A DNA stretch of 64,000 nucleotides from Photobacterium jeanii (GTDB lineage: Bacteria; Pseudomonadota; Gammaproteobacteria; Enterobacterales; Vibrionaceae): assembly GCF_001650345.1 (NCBI RefSeq), contig NZ_LVHF01000033.1, positions 496,001 through 560,000 of the forward strand, given 5' to 3'. Every line of letters begins with the position of its first letter. Position 1 is the first letter of the stretch. The notes under the pieces were generated by a model. The model did no database searches, was not told the origin of the DNA, and saw nothing but the letters and a program-made list of their open reading frames with translations. A program made the position numbers and the translations under genes. Below, piece by piece: positions 1 through 7,385 of this stretch.

Positions 1-150
1 ATTCGACTGTGAATGATAAGCGGCGAGTGCGATGTAAAACCAAGAGGCTTTCATCGCAACACATAAGCATGACTCGCCAACGTTTTTTGCAAACATACCA
101 AATTCTTCTTACTCAACCAGACCAAGAAAAAAATGCGCGTTTGCAGCCAC
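1..150. other. Unassigned left edge
   Basis: No gene can be assigned with confidence. On the minus strand a reading frame opens with ATG at 96 (or 54) and runs off the left edge; its first residues are partly hydrophobic, so it could be the start of a gene lying further left and following modE. On the plus strand one frame is open from 3 to a stop at 168-170 and could equally be the tail of an incoming gene. Nothing in the sequence decides between them. Confidence 0.3.
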
Positions 151-942
151 TCAGTTTAGAGTCGCGATGATTACCTGACTAGAGTGGAAAAGTGCGTAAA
201 CCTGATCACCTTCTTCGAATTTGTCACTCGTAGGCTGTTGATCAGTTAGCAAGGAAGCACATAAGCAGTCATGCTCACTAATTTGCAATAAATATTCCGC
301 GCTATGGACATGATGTTCGATAGTGTTGATGTTCCCCCTTATCGCATTGTCAAAAAGGGTAGGCTGAGGTTCACGAGCAAGTGACACAGCTGGCCCTTTT
401 ATTAATGCCACCACATCTTTCCCTACTTCTAAATTTAATCGCACTGTACTGCCATGGGTGATGGTCGCAGTCACTGTTGCTCCGCTGTTAAGTTGAATCT
501 CGACAATATCGTGAAGTTCTTGGTTATTGATTTGGCGAATAGTGCCAAATAGCTGATTACGAGCACTGGTTTGGAGTGAGAACTTCGCCATTACGCCTAA
601 TAGGCTATGCAGTGGCGCTTGTTCATCATTTAATGCTTTTAGCCCCATGTCTTGGATTTGATCTAGCAGATCGTACATTTGTACTAATCGTTGCCCTGCA
701 AGCGTAAGTTGCGCACCGCCACCGCCTTTGCCGCCTTTCTCACTATTGGTTACTGGCTGGCTCGCACGGTTGTTCATGTCTTTGATCGCATCGTGGGCAG
801 CTTTATAACTAATGCCTGCGAGCTTGGCTGCTTGGGAAATAGAACCGGTTTCTGCAATGGCTTTTAATAAAGCAATGCGGCGAGGGTTAGCATACATTTT
901 CCCAGTTTCAGACAGGGTGAGTTGTGCGTCAAAGTTCATCAT
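151..942 (-). CDS. modE: Molybdate-responsive regulator ModE
   Basis: Transcription factor that binds molybdate and then represses the molybdate uptake genes. The 263 residues match the family length. Residues about 15-75 form a LysR-like winged helix-turn-helix (GSISQAAKLAGISYKAAHDA region), followed by a glycine-rich turn (GGKGGGGAQLT) that is typical of ModE. Two Mop/TOBE-type molybdate-binding repeats occupy roughly 122-190 and 195-262. The gene diverges from maeA and is about 19 kb from modABC in this window, so the regulator and its target are unlinked. A matching operator stands in front of modA at 19774-19799. Family assignment is secure from the domain order. Confidence 0.93.
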   Translation of the reverse strand: MMNFDAQLTLSETGKMYANPRRIALLKAIAETGSISQAAKLAGISYKAAHDAIKDMNNRASQPVTNSEKGGKGGGGAQLTLAGQRLVQMYDLLDQIQDMGLKALNDEQAPLHSLLGVMAKFSLQTSARNQLFGTIRQINNQELHDIVEIQLNSGATVTATITHGSTVRLNLEVGKDVVALIKGPAVSLAREPQPTLFDNAIRGNINTIEHHVHSAEYLLQISEHDCLCASLLTDQQPTSDKFEEGDQVYALFHSSQVIIATLN

Positions 943-1182
943 AAATATGAATTAAATCAGTAAGGTTACGAGCTAGTGTATCCACTTATTGCGCTTTAGC
1001 CAAACTATCTCCCTGTAAAGTTTATGGTTAATAAAGAGAGAGTTCGTTTTTATGCGGTGCTGATTGTGGCTGAGAGCACAGTTAGTTATGTAAGCGATTC
1101 ATCACGTTATGACATCACGTTTTTTATGATTTCATGGGCATAAACTTGATGCCACTATTGCTGGCAAACGTGGAGGAATACC

Positions 1183-2892
1183 ATGACGATAGGAAAATAC
1201 TTGAGATGGAAGGATGAAAACGGTAATGAATTTCGACCTGTTTCATTAACCGGCACCGAGTTGCTCAACGACCGCACCTTAAATAAAAGTACTGCCTTTA
1301 GCTATGAAGAACGTGAAGCGTTCAACTTAACCGGATTACTACCACCCAAAGTGCAGACGTTCGATGATCAGCTAAACCGCGTTTATGACGGTTTTCGCAA
1401 TGCTTCAACGGATATTGAAAAGTATCTGTTCTTGCGTGCGCTGCAAGATCGTAACGAAACTTTGTTCTATGCCTTGATCTCTCGTCACGTCGAAGAGATG
1501 ACCCCAATAATTTATACCCCAACCGTCGGTAAGGCGTGTCAGGAATTTAGCCACCGTTACCAAAAAGCGCGGGGGTTATACATCACTCAAGATAATGTCG
1601 AAAACATGGGGGAATTAGCACGTCATTTCCAAGGTAAAGACATTAAGATCATCGTGGTGACCGATAGCCAAGGGATTCTTGGGTTAGGCGACCAAGGTGT
1701 CGGCGGGATGGGTATTCCTATTGGTAAGCTTTCTTTATATACCTTAGGGGCGGGTATCCACCCTGCGCATTGTTTACCTATTGCCTTGGATGTGGGTACA
1801 GACAATCAAGACTTGCTTGATGATCCTATGTACCTTGGCGTACCGCGCAAGCGGATGCGTGGTGAAGAGTATAAGCAGTTTATCAATACGTTTGTTCAAC
1901 AAGTAAAACGCCATTTCCCGAAAGCGGTGTTGCAATGGGAAGATTTCAGTAAGTCTAACGCGTTCGACAATTTATCGGCCTACGAAGAAGAGCTACCTTC
2001 ATTTAACGATGATATTCAGGGTACAGGCTCTGTCGTGCTAGCTGGGATCTTAAGCGCGGTAAAAATCAAGCAAGAGACACTTGCTGATCAAACCTATGTT
2101 GTTTATGGCGCAGGGGCGGGTGGCGTTGGTGTGGCTGATCAAATCTACGCAGGTTTATTAAAAGAAGGGTGTTCGCATACAGCTGCGCGTGAAAAAATAT
2201 TTGTACTCGATTCACAAGGTCTCGTGTTTGATGATCGTGATGGGCTGGATGAGTATAAAAAACGGTACGCGAAACCACGTAATATCGCTGAAGGTTGGAA
2301 AACTCAAGAATCAAATAAAGTAACGTTAAGCGAGTTAATTAACCATCACCCAGTAACAGTATTACTCGGCACAAGTGGCATTGGTGGGGCATTTAAAAAA
2401 GAACATGTTCAAAAAATGATGGAATACACGCCACGCCCAATGGTGTTTCCATTATCAAACCCAACTGCGAACTGTGAAGCCTTACCTGAAGATATTTACA
2501 ACTGGAGTGACGGACAAGCGATAGTTGCAACAGGTAGCCCGTTTGCTGATGTTAATTACAACGGTGTGAATTATCGTATTGGGCAGGGGAATAATGTGTT
2601 TATTTTCCCTGGGGTAGGGTTAGCGGCAATTGTGGCGCAATCTCAGAAAATAACTATGGATATGTTCACCACAGCGTCTTACGCATTAGCAGAATGTGTA
2701 TCGCCTCAAGATTTAGAAGTCGGTTGTATTTATCCAAGGATCAGTGAATTGAAAGCGGTATCACTTAAAGTGGCAACTTGTGTGTTGCAAAATTTGAAAG
2801 AAACCGACCCTAAATTACGTGATTTAGAGATAGAACAAGCACTCGCGCAAACCATGTGGGAGCCAGTTTACTTACCTTATCGTCGCGTATAA
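1183..2892 (+). CDS. maeA: NAD-dependent malic enzyme
   Basis: Cytoplasmic enzyme converting malate to pyruvate, CO2 and NADH (SfcA/MaeA type). The 569 residues agree with the roughly 565 of the enterobacterial enzyme. Visible landmarks are the catalytic tyrosine in IIYTPTVG (Tyr111), the metal-binding stretch FNDDIQGTG (274-282) and the dinucleotide-binding glycines GAGAGGVG (309-316). The start is preceded by GGAGG-like sequence (TGGAGGAATACC) at good spacing. The gene is monocistronic, with an intrinsic terminator just after the stop. The short size and absence of a phosphotransacetylase domain argue against the NADP-type MaeB. Confidence 0.95.
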   Translation: MTIGKYLRWKDENGNEFRPVSLTGTELLNDRTLNKSTAFSYEEREAFNLTGLLPPKVQTFDDQLNRVYDGFRNASTDIEKYLFLRALQDRNETLFYALISRHVEEMTPIIYTPTVGKACQEFSHRYQKARGLYITQDNVENMGELARHFQGKDIKIIVVTDSQGILGLGDQGVGGMGIPIGKLSLYTLGAGIHPAHCLPIALDVGTDNQDLLDDPMYLGVPRKRMRGEEYKQFINTFVQQVKRHFPKAVLQWEDFSKSNAFDNLSAYEEELPSFNDDIQGTGSVVLAGILSAVKIKQETLADQTYVVYGAGAGGVGVADQIYAGLLKEGCSHTAAREKIFVLDSQGLVFDDRDGLDEYKKRYAKPRNIAEGWKTQESNKVTLSELINHHPVTVLLGTSGIGGAFKKEHVQKMMEYTPRPMVFPLSNPTANCEALPEDIYNWSDGQAIVATGSPFADVNYNGVNYRIGQGNNVFIFPGVGLAAIVAQSQKITMDMFTTASYALAECVSPQDLEVGCIYPRISELKAVSLKVATCVLQNLKETDPKLRDLEIEQALAQTMWEPVYLPYRRV

Positions 2893-2914
2893 TTAATCTC
2901 TTCAAGTGTTATTT

Positions 2915-2945
2915 AAAGAGCGGTGAGCATTCACCGTTCTTTTTA
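2915..2945 (+). terminator. Intrinsic terminator of maeA
   Basis: Arms AAAGAGCGGTGA (2915-2926) and TCACCGTTCTTT (2931-2942) pair over a four-base loop with one G-U pair, and the sequence continues into a T run. Confidence 0.8.
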
Positions 2946-3364
2946 TTCCTTAACTGGAATGTAAATCGTTAACTGCCTTCCACATGATTTTATCTATGCC
3001 ATTAACATAGTTGATACCAGTCTCACGGCTCTCTATCACACTTTATTAATACCTATATCCGTATTTGTTTAGATATGGTTATGAAAAACGCATACGTTTG
3101 CGTCCTATTTGGCTGCCCCCTTCTTCCATTGCGTAGAAAAAAACACTGTACTTTAGGTTTATGACTCTAGGGTAAGTGTCTGTTTTTATATGTTTATTTT
3201 AAGTGATAAAAGTTCACTGCAAAAAGATGGGCTGCTTAGTTAGCATTGTTCTCGTTCGGTTCGTCATCACTTTGTACTGCCGCTATTGCTAGTTAATAAG
3301 GGCGTTTGATAGGTGAGTGATGTGACTTAATGACGTGTTAGAAGAAAGAGTATAGGAAGATAAC
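2946..3364. other. Intergenic region before the EAL block
   Basis: About 420 bases without a convincing gene. It must hold the promoter of the small-protein/EAL block. I looked for a cyclic-di-GMP riboswitch because of the EAL gene and did not find the conserved core. A short inverted repeat (ACGCA/TGCGT near 3090-3105) is the only structure I noted. Confidence 0.4.
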
Positions 3365-3517
3365 ATGTTATCGCACCCGTTAGAGCTGCATACAAAAATG
3401 GTCGGAAATTTGGCTTTGCTCCCAACTCATATTGAATTAGCAGGGCTATTAACACCATGGATCACTATAGCGATAGCTTGTTTAGGTTTGATTGTTTTAT
3501 TACTTAAATTTGAGTGA
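3365..3517 (+). CDS. Small single-span membrane protein, unrecognised
   Basis: A 50-residue frame starting ATG at 3365, with AGGAAG upstream (AGGAAGATAACATG). The C-terminal half (about residues 24-48) is a continuous hydrophobic segment rich in Ile, Leu and Ala that fits one membrane helix, ending in Lys-Phe-Glu. The stop codon is 9 bases upstream of the next start and the GAGGG around it can serve that gene as ribosome binding site, so the two are probably co-translated. I do not recognise the family. It may be the first gene of the block that contains the EAL protein. Confidence 0.55.
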   Translation: MLSHPLELHTKMVGNLALLPTHIELAGLLTPWITIAIACLGLIVLLLKFE

Positions 3518-3526
3518 GGGTTATGT

Positions 3527-3709
3527 ATGGAAGTTAAAAATGAAGCGTCAATTAGGCTTTTGCGCAGCGTATTATCATCTTTGCAAATGGAAATGATGAA
3601 TAAGCTTAAAAGTGGCAATGTTGAAGACATTGATGCTTTGCATGATGTCTATATCGAAGTTGTTGACTTGATGACAACAAAAATGAACAACCTTAAGTCA
3701 GCCGCTTAA
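3527..3709 (+). CDS. 60-residue helical protein, unrecognised
   Basis: Small soluble protein of 60 residues, rich in Met, Leu, Lys and Glu with no Cys, Pro or signal peptide, and predicted by eye to be almost entirely helical. It begins with MEVKNEAS and ends near KSAA. A ribosome binding site (GAGGG, 3516-3520) precedes the ATG, and the EAL gene begins only 6 bases after its stop, so co-transcription with the phosphodiesterase is likely. A partner or regulator of the EAL protein is possible from position alone. No function can be read from the sequence. Confidence 0.6.
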   Translation: MEVKNEASIRLLRSVLSSLQMEMMNKLKSGNVEDIDALHDVYIEVVDLMTTKMNNLKSAA

Positions 3710-3715
3710 TTAGCA

Positions 3716-4525
3716 GTGATATTGCTTATGCGCCATTTAAAAATGCTGTTTAAACTCGTTTATTACTCATTACTAAGCCTTAATTTTCGTCCATTTAGGC
3801 TAAAAATGGCGCTCAGTAATGTTGAATTTAAACCATATTACCAACCTATTATGTGCACCAAGACAGGTTGTGTACTTGGTTATGAAGTTCTAGCCCGTTG
3901 GATAAGTAATAATGATGTAATTCTACCTGATAGGTTTATTCATTATATCGAAAAATATGGGCTACTTGATGCTTTAACAAGTTCTTTGCTTGAACAAGCC
4001 TATGAGGAACTTGGTGCGCTGTCAAAACAACAGTGGTTAAGTGTAAATATTTCACCTTCAATGCTAGAGAGTGACTTTATATATCAATACTTTAAATCTA
4101 AAAAGTTTAAGTATGCAGAACGTATTAAGTTAGAAATTACTGAACGAATACCAATCTCAGACTTTACGGTCATTAATGAGCAAATAACTGCACTGAGTAA
4201 AGAAGGCTTTGAATTTAGTATAGATGATTTTGGTGAAGGATATTGCGATATCTCATATATTAGCAAATTAAATGTTAACACGATAAAACTTGATAAAAGT
4301 TTAGTTTTAGATATCTGTCTTAATGTCAAAAAGCAAAGAATTTTAAAGGCTATTTTGGCACTGAGTAAACAACTTAACCTTCAAGTTATTGGTGAAGGTG
4401 TTGAGGATAAAGAAACAGCAATGCTTTTAACGAATATTGGTGTTTCAATGCAACAGGGTTTTTTCTATGGCAAGCCTTCACATAATTTACTAATAACTGA
4501 AAACATGAATTATCAGCGGTGTTGA
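3716..4525 (+). CDS. EAL-domain cyclic-di-GMP phosphodiesterase
   Basis: Probable enzyme that hydrolyses cyclic-di-GMP to pGpG. With the GTG at 3716 it has 269 residues. The EAL domain covers about 37-262 and keeps the metal and catalytic positions: E57 in YEVLARW (EVL in place of EAL), N111 in NISPS, E140 in LEITE, D170-D171 in DDFGEGY, K191 in KLDKS, E227 in GEGVE and Q247 in QQGFF. There is no sensory, receiver or GGDEF domain. The N-terminal 30 residues are hydrophobic and basic; they could anchor the protein, or translation may start at Met31 (3806). The next gene begins 1 base after the stop, so it leads a run of exported-protein genes. Activity is likely but unproven. Confidence 0.85.
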   Translation: MILLMRHLKMLFKLVYYSLLSLNFRPFRLKMALSNVEFKPYYQPIMCTKTGCVLGYEVLARWISNNDVILPDRFIHYIEKYGLLDALTSSLLEQAYEELGALSKQQWLSVNISPSMLESDFIYQYFKSKKFKYAERIKLEITERIPISDFTVINEQITALSKEGFEFSIDDFGEGYCDISYISKLNVNTIKLDKSLVLDICLNVKKQRILKAILALSKQLNLQVIGEGVEDKETAMLLTNIGVSMQQGFFYGKPSHNLLITENMNYQRC

Positions 4526-4526
4526 T

Positions 4527-5042
4527 ATGATGAATTTAATAACAAAAACTATAATGAAGTTGAAAGTTGTATTTTTTGTGTTTTTCATTATTTTTACTTC
4601 TTTTAGTATTTTTGCCAGTGGCTCATATTGTACTCTTGGAGATATTAATGAAGGGAGTATTGGTCATGATTCCCTTTTGTCTACATCAAATACAGGATTT
4701 GTTGTTGTTAATACTGATTATAACTATGTGGATTTTGTTGTAGTTAGTACAAAGATTGATTCTAAACAAAGCTTTTCTTTTAAAAAACGAAATGAGAGAG
4801 ACCCATATTTTTCTCAGAATCCATTTCAGGCGCACCTCTATACGCAAAATGGAAGGGTTCATAATTTTAGATTAGCTATGTTGAGTAAAATTATAACTAG
4901 AAAAAGGAAATATAAAGTTAAAGTTGAATATGATACAGCACGATTTGAAATGAGCTTGGTATCTCACTTGGCATTAAGTGATTTTGCAGTAAACTATCAT
5001 CATAATGCTCAAATAATATTGGAATTCATTTGTAGAGATTAG
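4527..5042 (+). CDS. Small exported protein, unrecognised
   Basis: A 171-residue protein with an N-terminal signal peptide: a basic start (about 1-13), a Phe/Ile/Val-rich core (about 14-29) and a likely cleavage after FAS or SGS near residue 31. The mature part is rich in Ser, Phe, Tyr, Lys and Asn with alternating hydrophobic residues suggesting beta strands, and has two cysteines (in SYCTLG and in ICRD at the C-terminus) that could form one disulfide. AT-rich codon use is shared with its neighbours. It starts 1 base after the EAL gene and is followed after 13 bases by the next exported protein. I do not recognise the family. Confidence 0.65.
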   Translation: MMNLITKTIMKLKVVFFVFFIIFTSFSIFASGSYCTLGDINEGSIGHDSLLSTSNTGFVVVNTDYNYVDFVVVSTKIDSKQSFSFKKRNERDPYFSQNPFQAHLYTQNGRVHNFRLAMLSKIITRKRKYKVKVEYDTARFEMSLVSHLALSDFAVNYHHNAQIILEFICRD

Positions 5043-5055
5043 TGGTTAAATATTA

Positions 5056-5433
5056 ATGATGAAGATGTTTTTTTTACTGATAAGTGCCTTGTTTTCATTA
5101 GATGTAGCGTCACACGGTATATCTCCAGTTAGAATAGACGCTGGAATAAAGCCTCTAGGTGTGAAATTTCCAGTGAAAATTAGGATATATAATACAACTG
5201 AAATACCAAGAAAAGCCGAGGTTTTTCTTAGAGGGACTGATAAGGTCGAGGTTAAATTAGGAGAAACATCAGTAATAAAGCCGGGAGGCTATAATAATGG
5301 TATCGATATAAAAGTTTATTTGGTTGCAAAAAATAGTATATCAGACGTTTGTACGAGAATGAGACACTCAAGTTCAGAATCGGCTTATAACACTGTTATT
5401 TGTTCACATGTGAAAGTTATAACACCAGAGTAG
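5056..5433 (+). CDS. Exported PapD-chaperone-like N-domain protein
   Basis: A 125-residue protein with a cleavable signal peptide (MMKMFFLLISALFSLDVASHG). The mature part begins with the pattern typical of the first strands of pilus chaperones: GISPVRIDAG, then a strand near RIYNTTEIPRKAEVFL. It is too short to contain the second chaperone domain, and no usher gene is present nearby. Two cysteines lie in the C-terminal half (SDVCTRM, VICSH). The similarity is by strand pattern only and I hold it loosely. It sits in the middle of the four exported genes. Confidence 0.6.
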   Translation: MMKMFFLLISALFSLDVASHGISPVRIDAGIKPLGVKFPVKIRIYNTTEIPRKAEVFLRGTDKVEVKLGETSVIKPGGYNNGIDIKVYLVAKNSISDVCTRMRHSSSESAYNTVICSHVKVITPE

Positions 5434-5438
5434 TTAAT

Positions 5439-5873
5439 ATGAACAAAATTAAATTTATCTTTCTATCTTCATTTTTAACTATAAACTTATTGACTATTAG
5501 TGAAGTCGTGGCCAACGATCTTAGATTTGATGTTAGATCTTATACTGGAGCTTCATGTTCATCTTCAAAGAGGTTATCTAGAATTAAAGCTGGCGTTCGA
5601 GGCGGTGCAGCGAATGGTAAACGCAATAACATAAATCGTTATCATTGGACTGAAAATTATAATAATGATAAGCACTTATATATAGAGCTAGAAATTCCAT
5701 TTTCATTCCATGATAACAATCCAAGTCCTGCAGAGTGCGTTCGTATATTGAAACAAGAAGAAAAAATGAGGGATTTTGAACTAGAAGAGAAAGAATATGA
5801 AATAGAGATGTTAAAGCAACAATTAGCATCACAAGAATTATTGTTAAGTCAGAATACATTTGTTAGTAATTAA
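5439..5873 (+). CDS. Exported protein with C-terminal coiled coil
   Basis: A 144-residue protein starting at ATG 5439, five bases after the previous stop; a longer frame from 5400 exists but would overlap the upstream gene and spoil the signal peptide. Residues 1-26 form a signal peptide (MNKIKFIFLSSFLTINLL, then VVANDL). The central part is rich in Arg, Gly and Asn. From about 100 to 138 there is a strongly heptad-like Glu/Lys/Leu/Gln segment that should be a coiled coil, so it may oligomerise. I do not recognise a family. The C-terminal helix distinguishes it from the beta-rich neighbours. Confidence 0.62.
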   Translation: MNKIKFIFLSSFLTINLLTISEVVANDLRFDVRSYTGASCSSSKRLSRIKAGVRGGAANGKRNNINRYHWTENYNNDKHLYIELEIPFSFHDNNPSPAECVRILKQEEKMRDFELEEKEYEIEMLKQQLASQELLLSQNTFVSN

Positions 5874-5885
5874 GAGAGAAGTTAA

Positions 5886-6365
5886 ATGTTTTTTATTAAT
5901 AAGCCATCATTAATTAAAGTGTTTATGGTGTTAATTCTTTTAGATATTCCACTTGTTCAAGCCAATAGTCCTCAGACTGTAACTTTGACATATACAAAAA
6001 CTATACCTGAAGTTTGCGCGTTTGTTGCTGGTGGAACTATAAATGCAAATTTTGGAGTTGCAGATAGTGAAGATTCTTCAGCCACTAGTTTTTCAGTTAA
6101 AAGTAACACTGGAACTACTAAATTTATGGTCACAGCATCAAACTATAAAAGAGCGCTAGGAAGTAATAGTCGACCATTAACAGATGCTAATTTTGATATT
6201 AAAGTTAATGAAGGTGCTTTTCAAGATTTATCATCTGTTAAAGGTAAGACTGAGTATTTAAGTACTGATGGTGATTTTTCAGTAAAACTTAAAACAGATT
6301 TGACTAATGATAGAATTAAAAAAGGCGTGCAGACGGTTGAACTGACTATTGAGCCTAGATGTTAA
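5886..6365 (+). CDS. Exported pilin-like beta-rich protein
   Basis: A 159-residue protein with a signal peptide (about 1-26, ending VQANS). The mature part has the look of a small beta sandwich such as fimbrial or coat-type subunits: an early cysteine (PEVCAF), a GGTINANFG motif, alternating Thr/Val strands and a final cysteine as the last residue (EPRC), consistent with one disulfide closing the fold. It is the last gene of the exported-protein run, 12 bases after the preceding stop with GAGAGAAG as ribosome binding site. Calling it a pilin subunit is an inference from composition and cysteine spacing. Confidence 0.6.
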   Translation: MFFINKPSLIKVFMVLILLDIPLVQANSPQTVTLTYTKTIPEVCAFVAGGTINANFGVADSEDSSATSFSVKSNTGTTKFMVTASNYKRALGSNSRPLTDANFDIKVNEGAFQDLSSVKGKTEYLSTDGDFSVKLKTDLTNDRIKKGVQTVELTIEPRC

Positions 6366-6440
6366 TGTCTTCTTTTGGTGAAAATTAATTAATAGAATAA
6401 TACATATTAGTTTATCTTTTTAAGTTGTTTAAGGTAAATA

Positions 6441-6557
6441 ATGCAATCCACTTGTAAATGTACGACTGTAGTAAAAATAAAAAGAAATATATTTGAAAAA
6501 ATCTTTTGGAAGAGTAAATACCTTTGCGTTAATTGTAAGAGGGTGATAATGGTATGA
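6441..6557 (+). CDS. 38-residue Cys-rich micro-ORF
   Basis: A short frame of 38 residues starting ATG at 6441 after AAGG (TTAAGGTAAATA). It has a CKC pair near the start and a CVNCK pair near the end, a spacing that could bind one zinc ion in the manner of a small zinc ribbon, with a basic and aromatic middle. Its stop overlaps the next ATG (ATGA at 6554-6557), so the two micro-ORFs look translationally coupled. Reality is uncertain because of the length. Confidence 0.4.
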   Translation: MQSTCKCTTVVKIKRNIFEKIFWKSKYLCVNCKRVIMV

Positions 6558-6664
6558 GTGATAAACTATTGGTTAAAAGGAGAATAAAAGTAGAAAGTAA
6601 ACGTCTTGTCAGTAAGGCTCGAAATCGCTTTCTAGCTAAAATGTTATGTGATAAGCCACAGTAA
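6554..6664 (+). CDS. 36-residue basic micro-ORF, coupled to the previous one
   Basis: A frame of 36 residues starting in the ATGA overlap with the preceding micro-ORF. The product is very basic (KRRIKVESKRLVSKARNR region) and would suit an RNA-, DNA- or ribosome-binding peptide. The overlap is the best evidence for translation, since initiation could occur by re-use of the terminating ribosome. No family is recognised. Confidence 0.35.
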   Translation: MSDKLLVKRRIKVESKRLVSKARNRFLAKMLCDKPQ

Positions 6665-6737
6665 ACTTTACGTGATACTTTTCAATCTTAATTAAAACTA
6701 ACTTTTATCTCGTAAAAAGAAGTTTTCTTATGATTAA

Positions 6738-6778
6738 CCACTTATAATCATATTAGTTGTGATTTATAAGTGGTTTTT
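6738..6778 (+). promoter_or_regulatory. Hairpin over the arfB ribosome binding site
   Basis: Perfect 10-base inverted repeat CCACTTATAA (6738-6747) and TTATAAGTGG (6764-6773), extended inward by TCA/TGA with one bulge, followed by TTTTT and the arfB ATG at 6780. The only Shine-Dalgarno-like sequence, AAGTGG, is the end of the right arm. The element can act as an intrinsic terminator or as a start-site-masking hairpin. Confidence 0.65.
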
Positions 6779-6779
6779 C

Positions 6780-7193
6780 ATGCTGACAATTTCAAATAAT
6801 GTACAATTAGCTGACTGGGAAATCGAGCTAACTGCTATCCGAGCGCAAGGGGCTGGTGGGCAGAATGTGAATAAGGTTTCCAGTGCTATCCACCTTAGGT
6901 TCGATATTCGTCGCTCGACCTTACCTGCTTTCTACAAAGAGCGCCTATTGGCAATGTCTGATCACCGGATAACCAAAGATGGTGTTGTAATCATCAAGGC
7001 GCAGCAATTCCGTACCCAAGAAATGAATCGTGAAGATGCTTTGAATCGTCTTCGCGAATTGATTGTATCTGCTGCTGTTGTTCAAAAGGCACGTCGAGAA
7101 ACCAAACCAACTCGCTCTTCTCAAAGGCGCCGAATGGATAAGAAGTCTCAACGAGGTCAAACAAAAGCCCTTCGTGGGAAAGTGAATTTTTAA
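6780..7193 (+). CDS. arfB: Peptidyl-tRNA hydrolase ArfB (ribosome rescue)
   Basis: Codon-independent release factor that enters ribosomes stalled on truncated mRNA and hydrolyses the peptidyl-tRNA. Starting at the ATG at 6780 it has 137 residues, close to E. coli ArfB/YaeJ, and the N-terminus ([17 protein letters not shown]) aligns with that protein; an upstream TTG would add seven unrelated residues. The GGQ motif is at 26-28 in [12 protein letters not shown], followed by [10 protein letters not shown]. The basic C-terminal tail (about 103-137, [14 protein letters not shown] and KALRGKV) is the part that lies in the mRNA channel in known structures. A hairpin covers the start region. arfA lies 6 kb downstream. 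Confidence 0.95.
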   Translation: MLTISNNVQLADWEIELTAIRAQGAGGQNVNKVSSAIHLRFDIRRSTLPAFYKERLLAMSDHRITKDGVVIIKAQQFRTQEMNREDALNRLRELIVSAAVVQKARRETKPTRSSQRRRMDKKSQRGQTKALRGKVNF

Positions 7194-7385
7194 CGCCTAA
7201 TTAGGTAGTCAGATAGGTGGTGTTTAATAGGCAAAAAAACGTGGTTGTGTAAGCTTTCTGTCAGAATGTCTTATGATGTCGAACTGAATCTATAGTCCTC
7301 TTACTCTGTTAGGTATCCTTATTCACAATGGTGTTATTAAAGGCATGTCTTTGCTTTTATTTAAGAGATTTACGCAGGGTTATAA

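Noticed and set aside
2946..3364. Cyclic-di-GMP riboswitch ahead of the EAL block
   Set aside because: The conserved core of the GEMM-I element is not found; only short unrelated inverted repeats are present.
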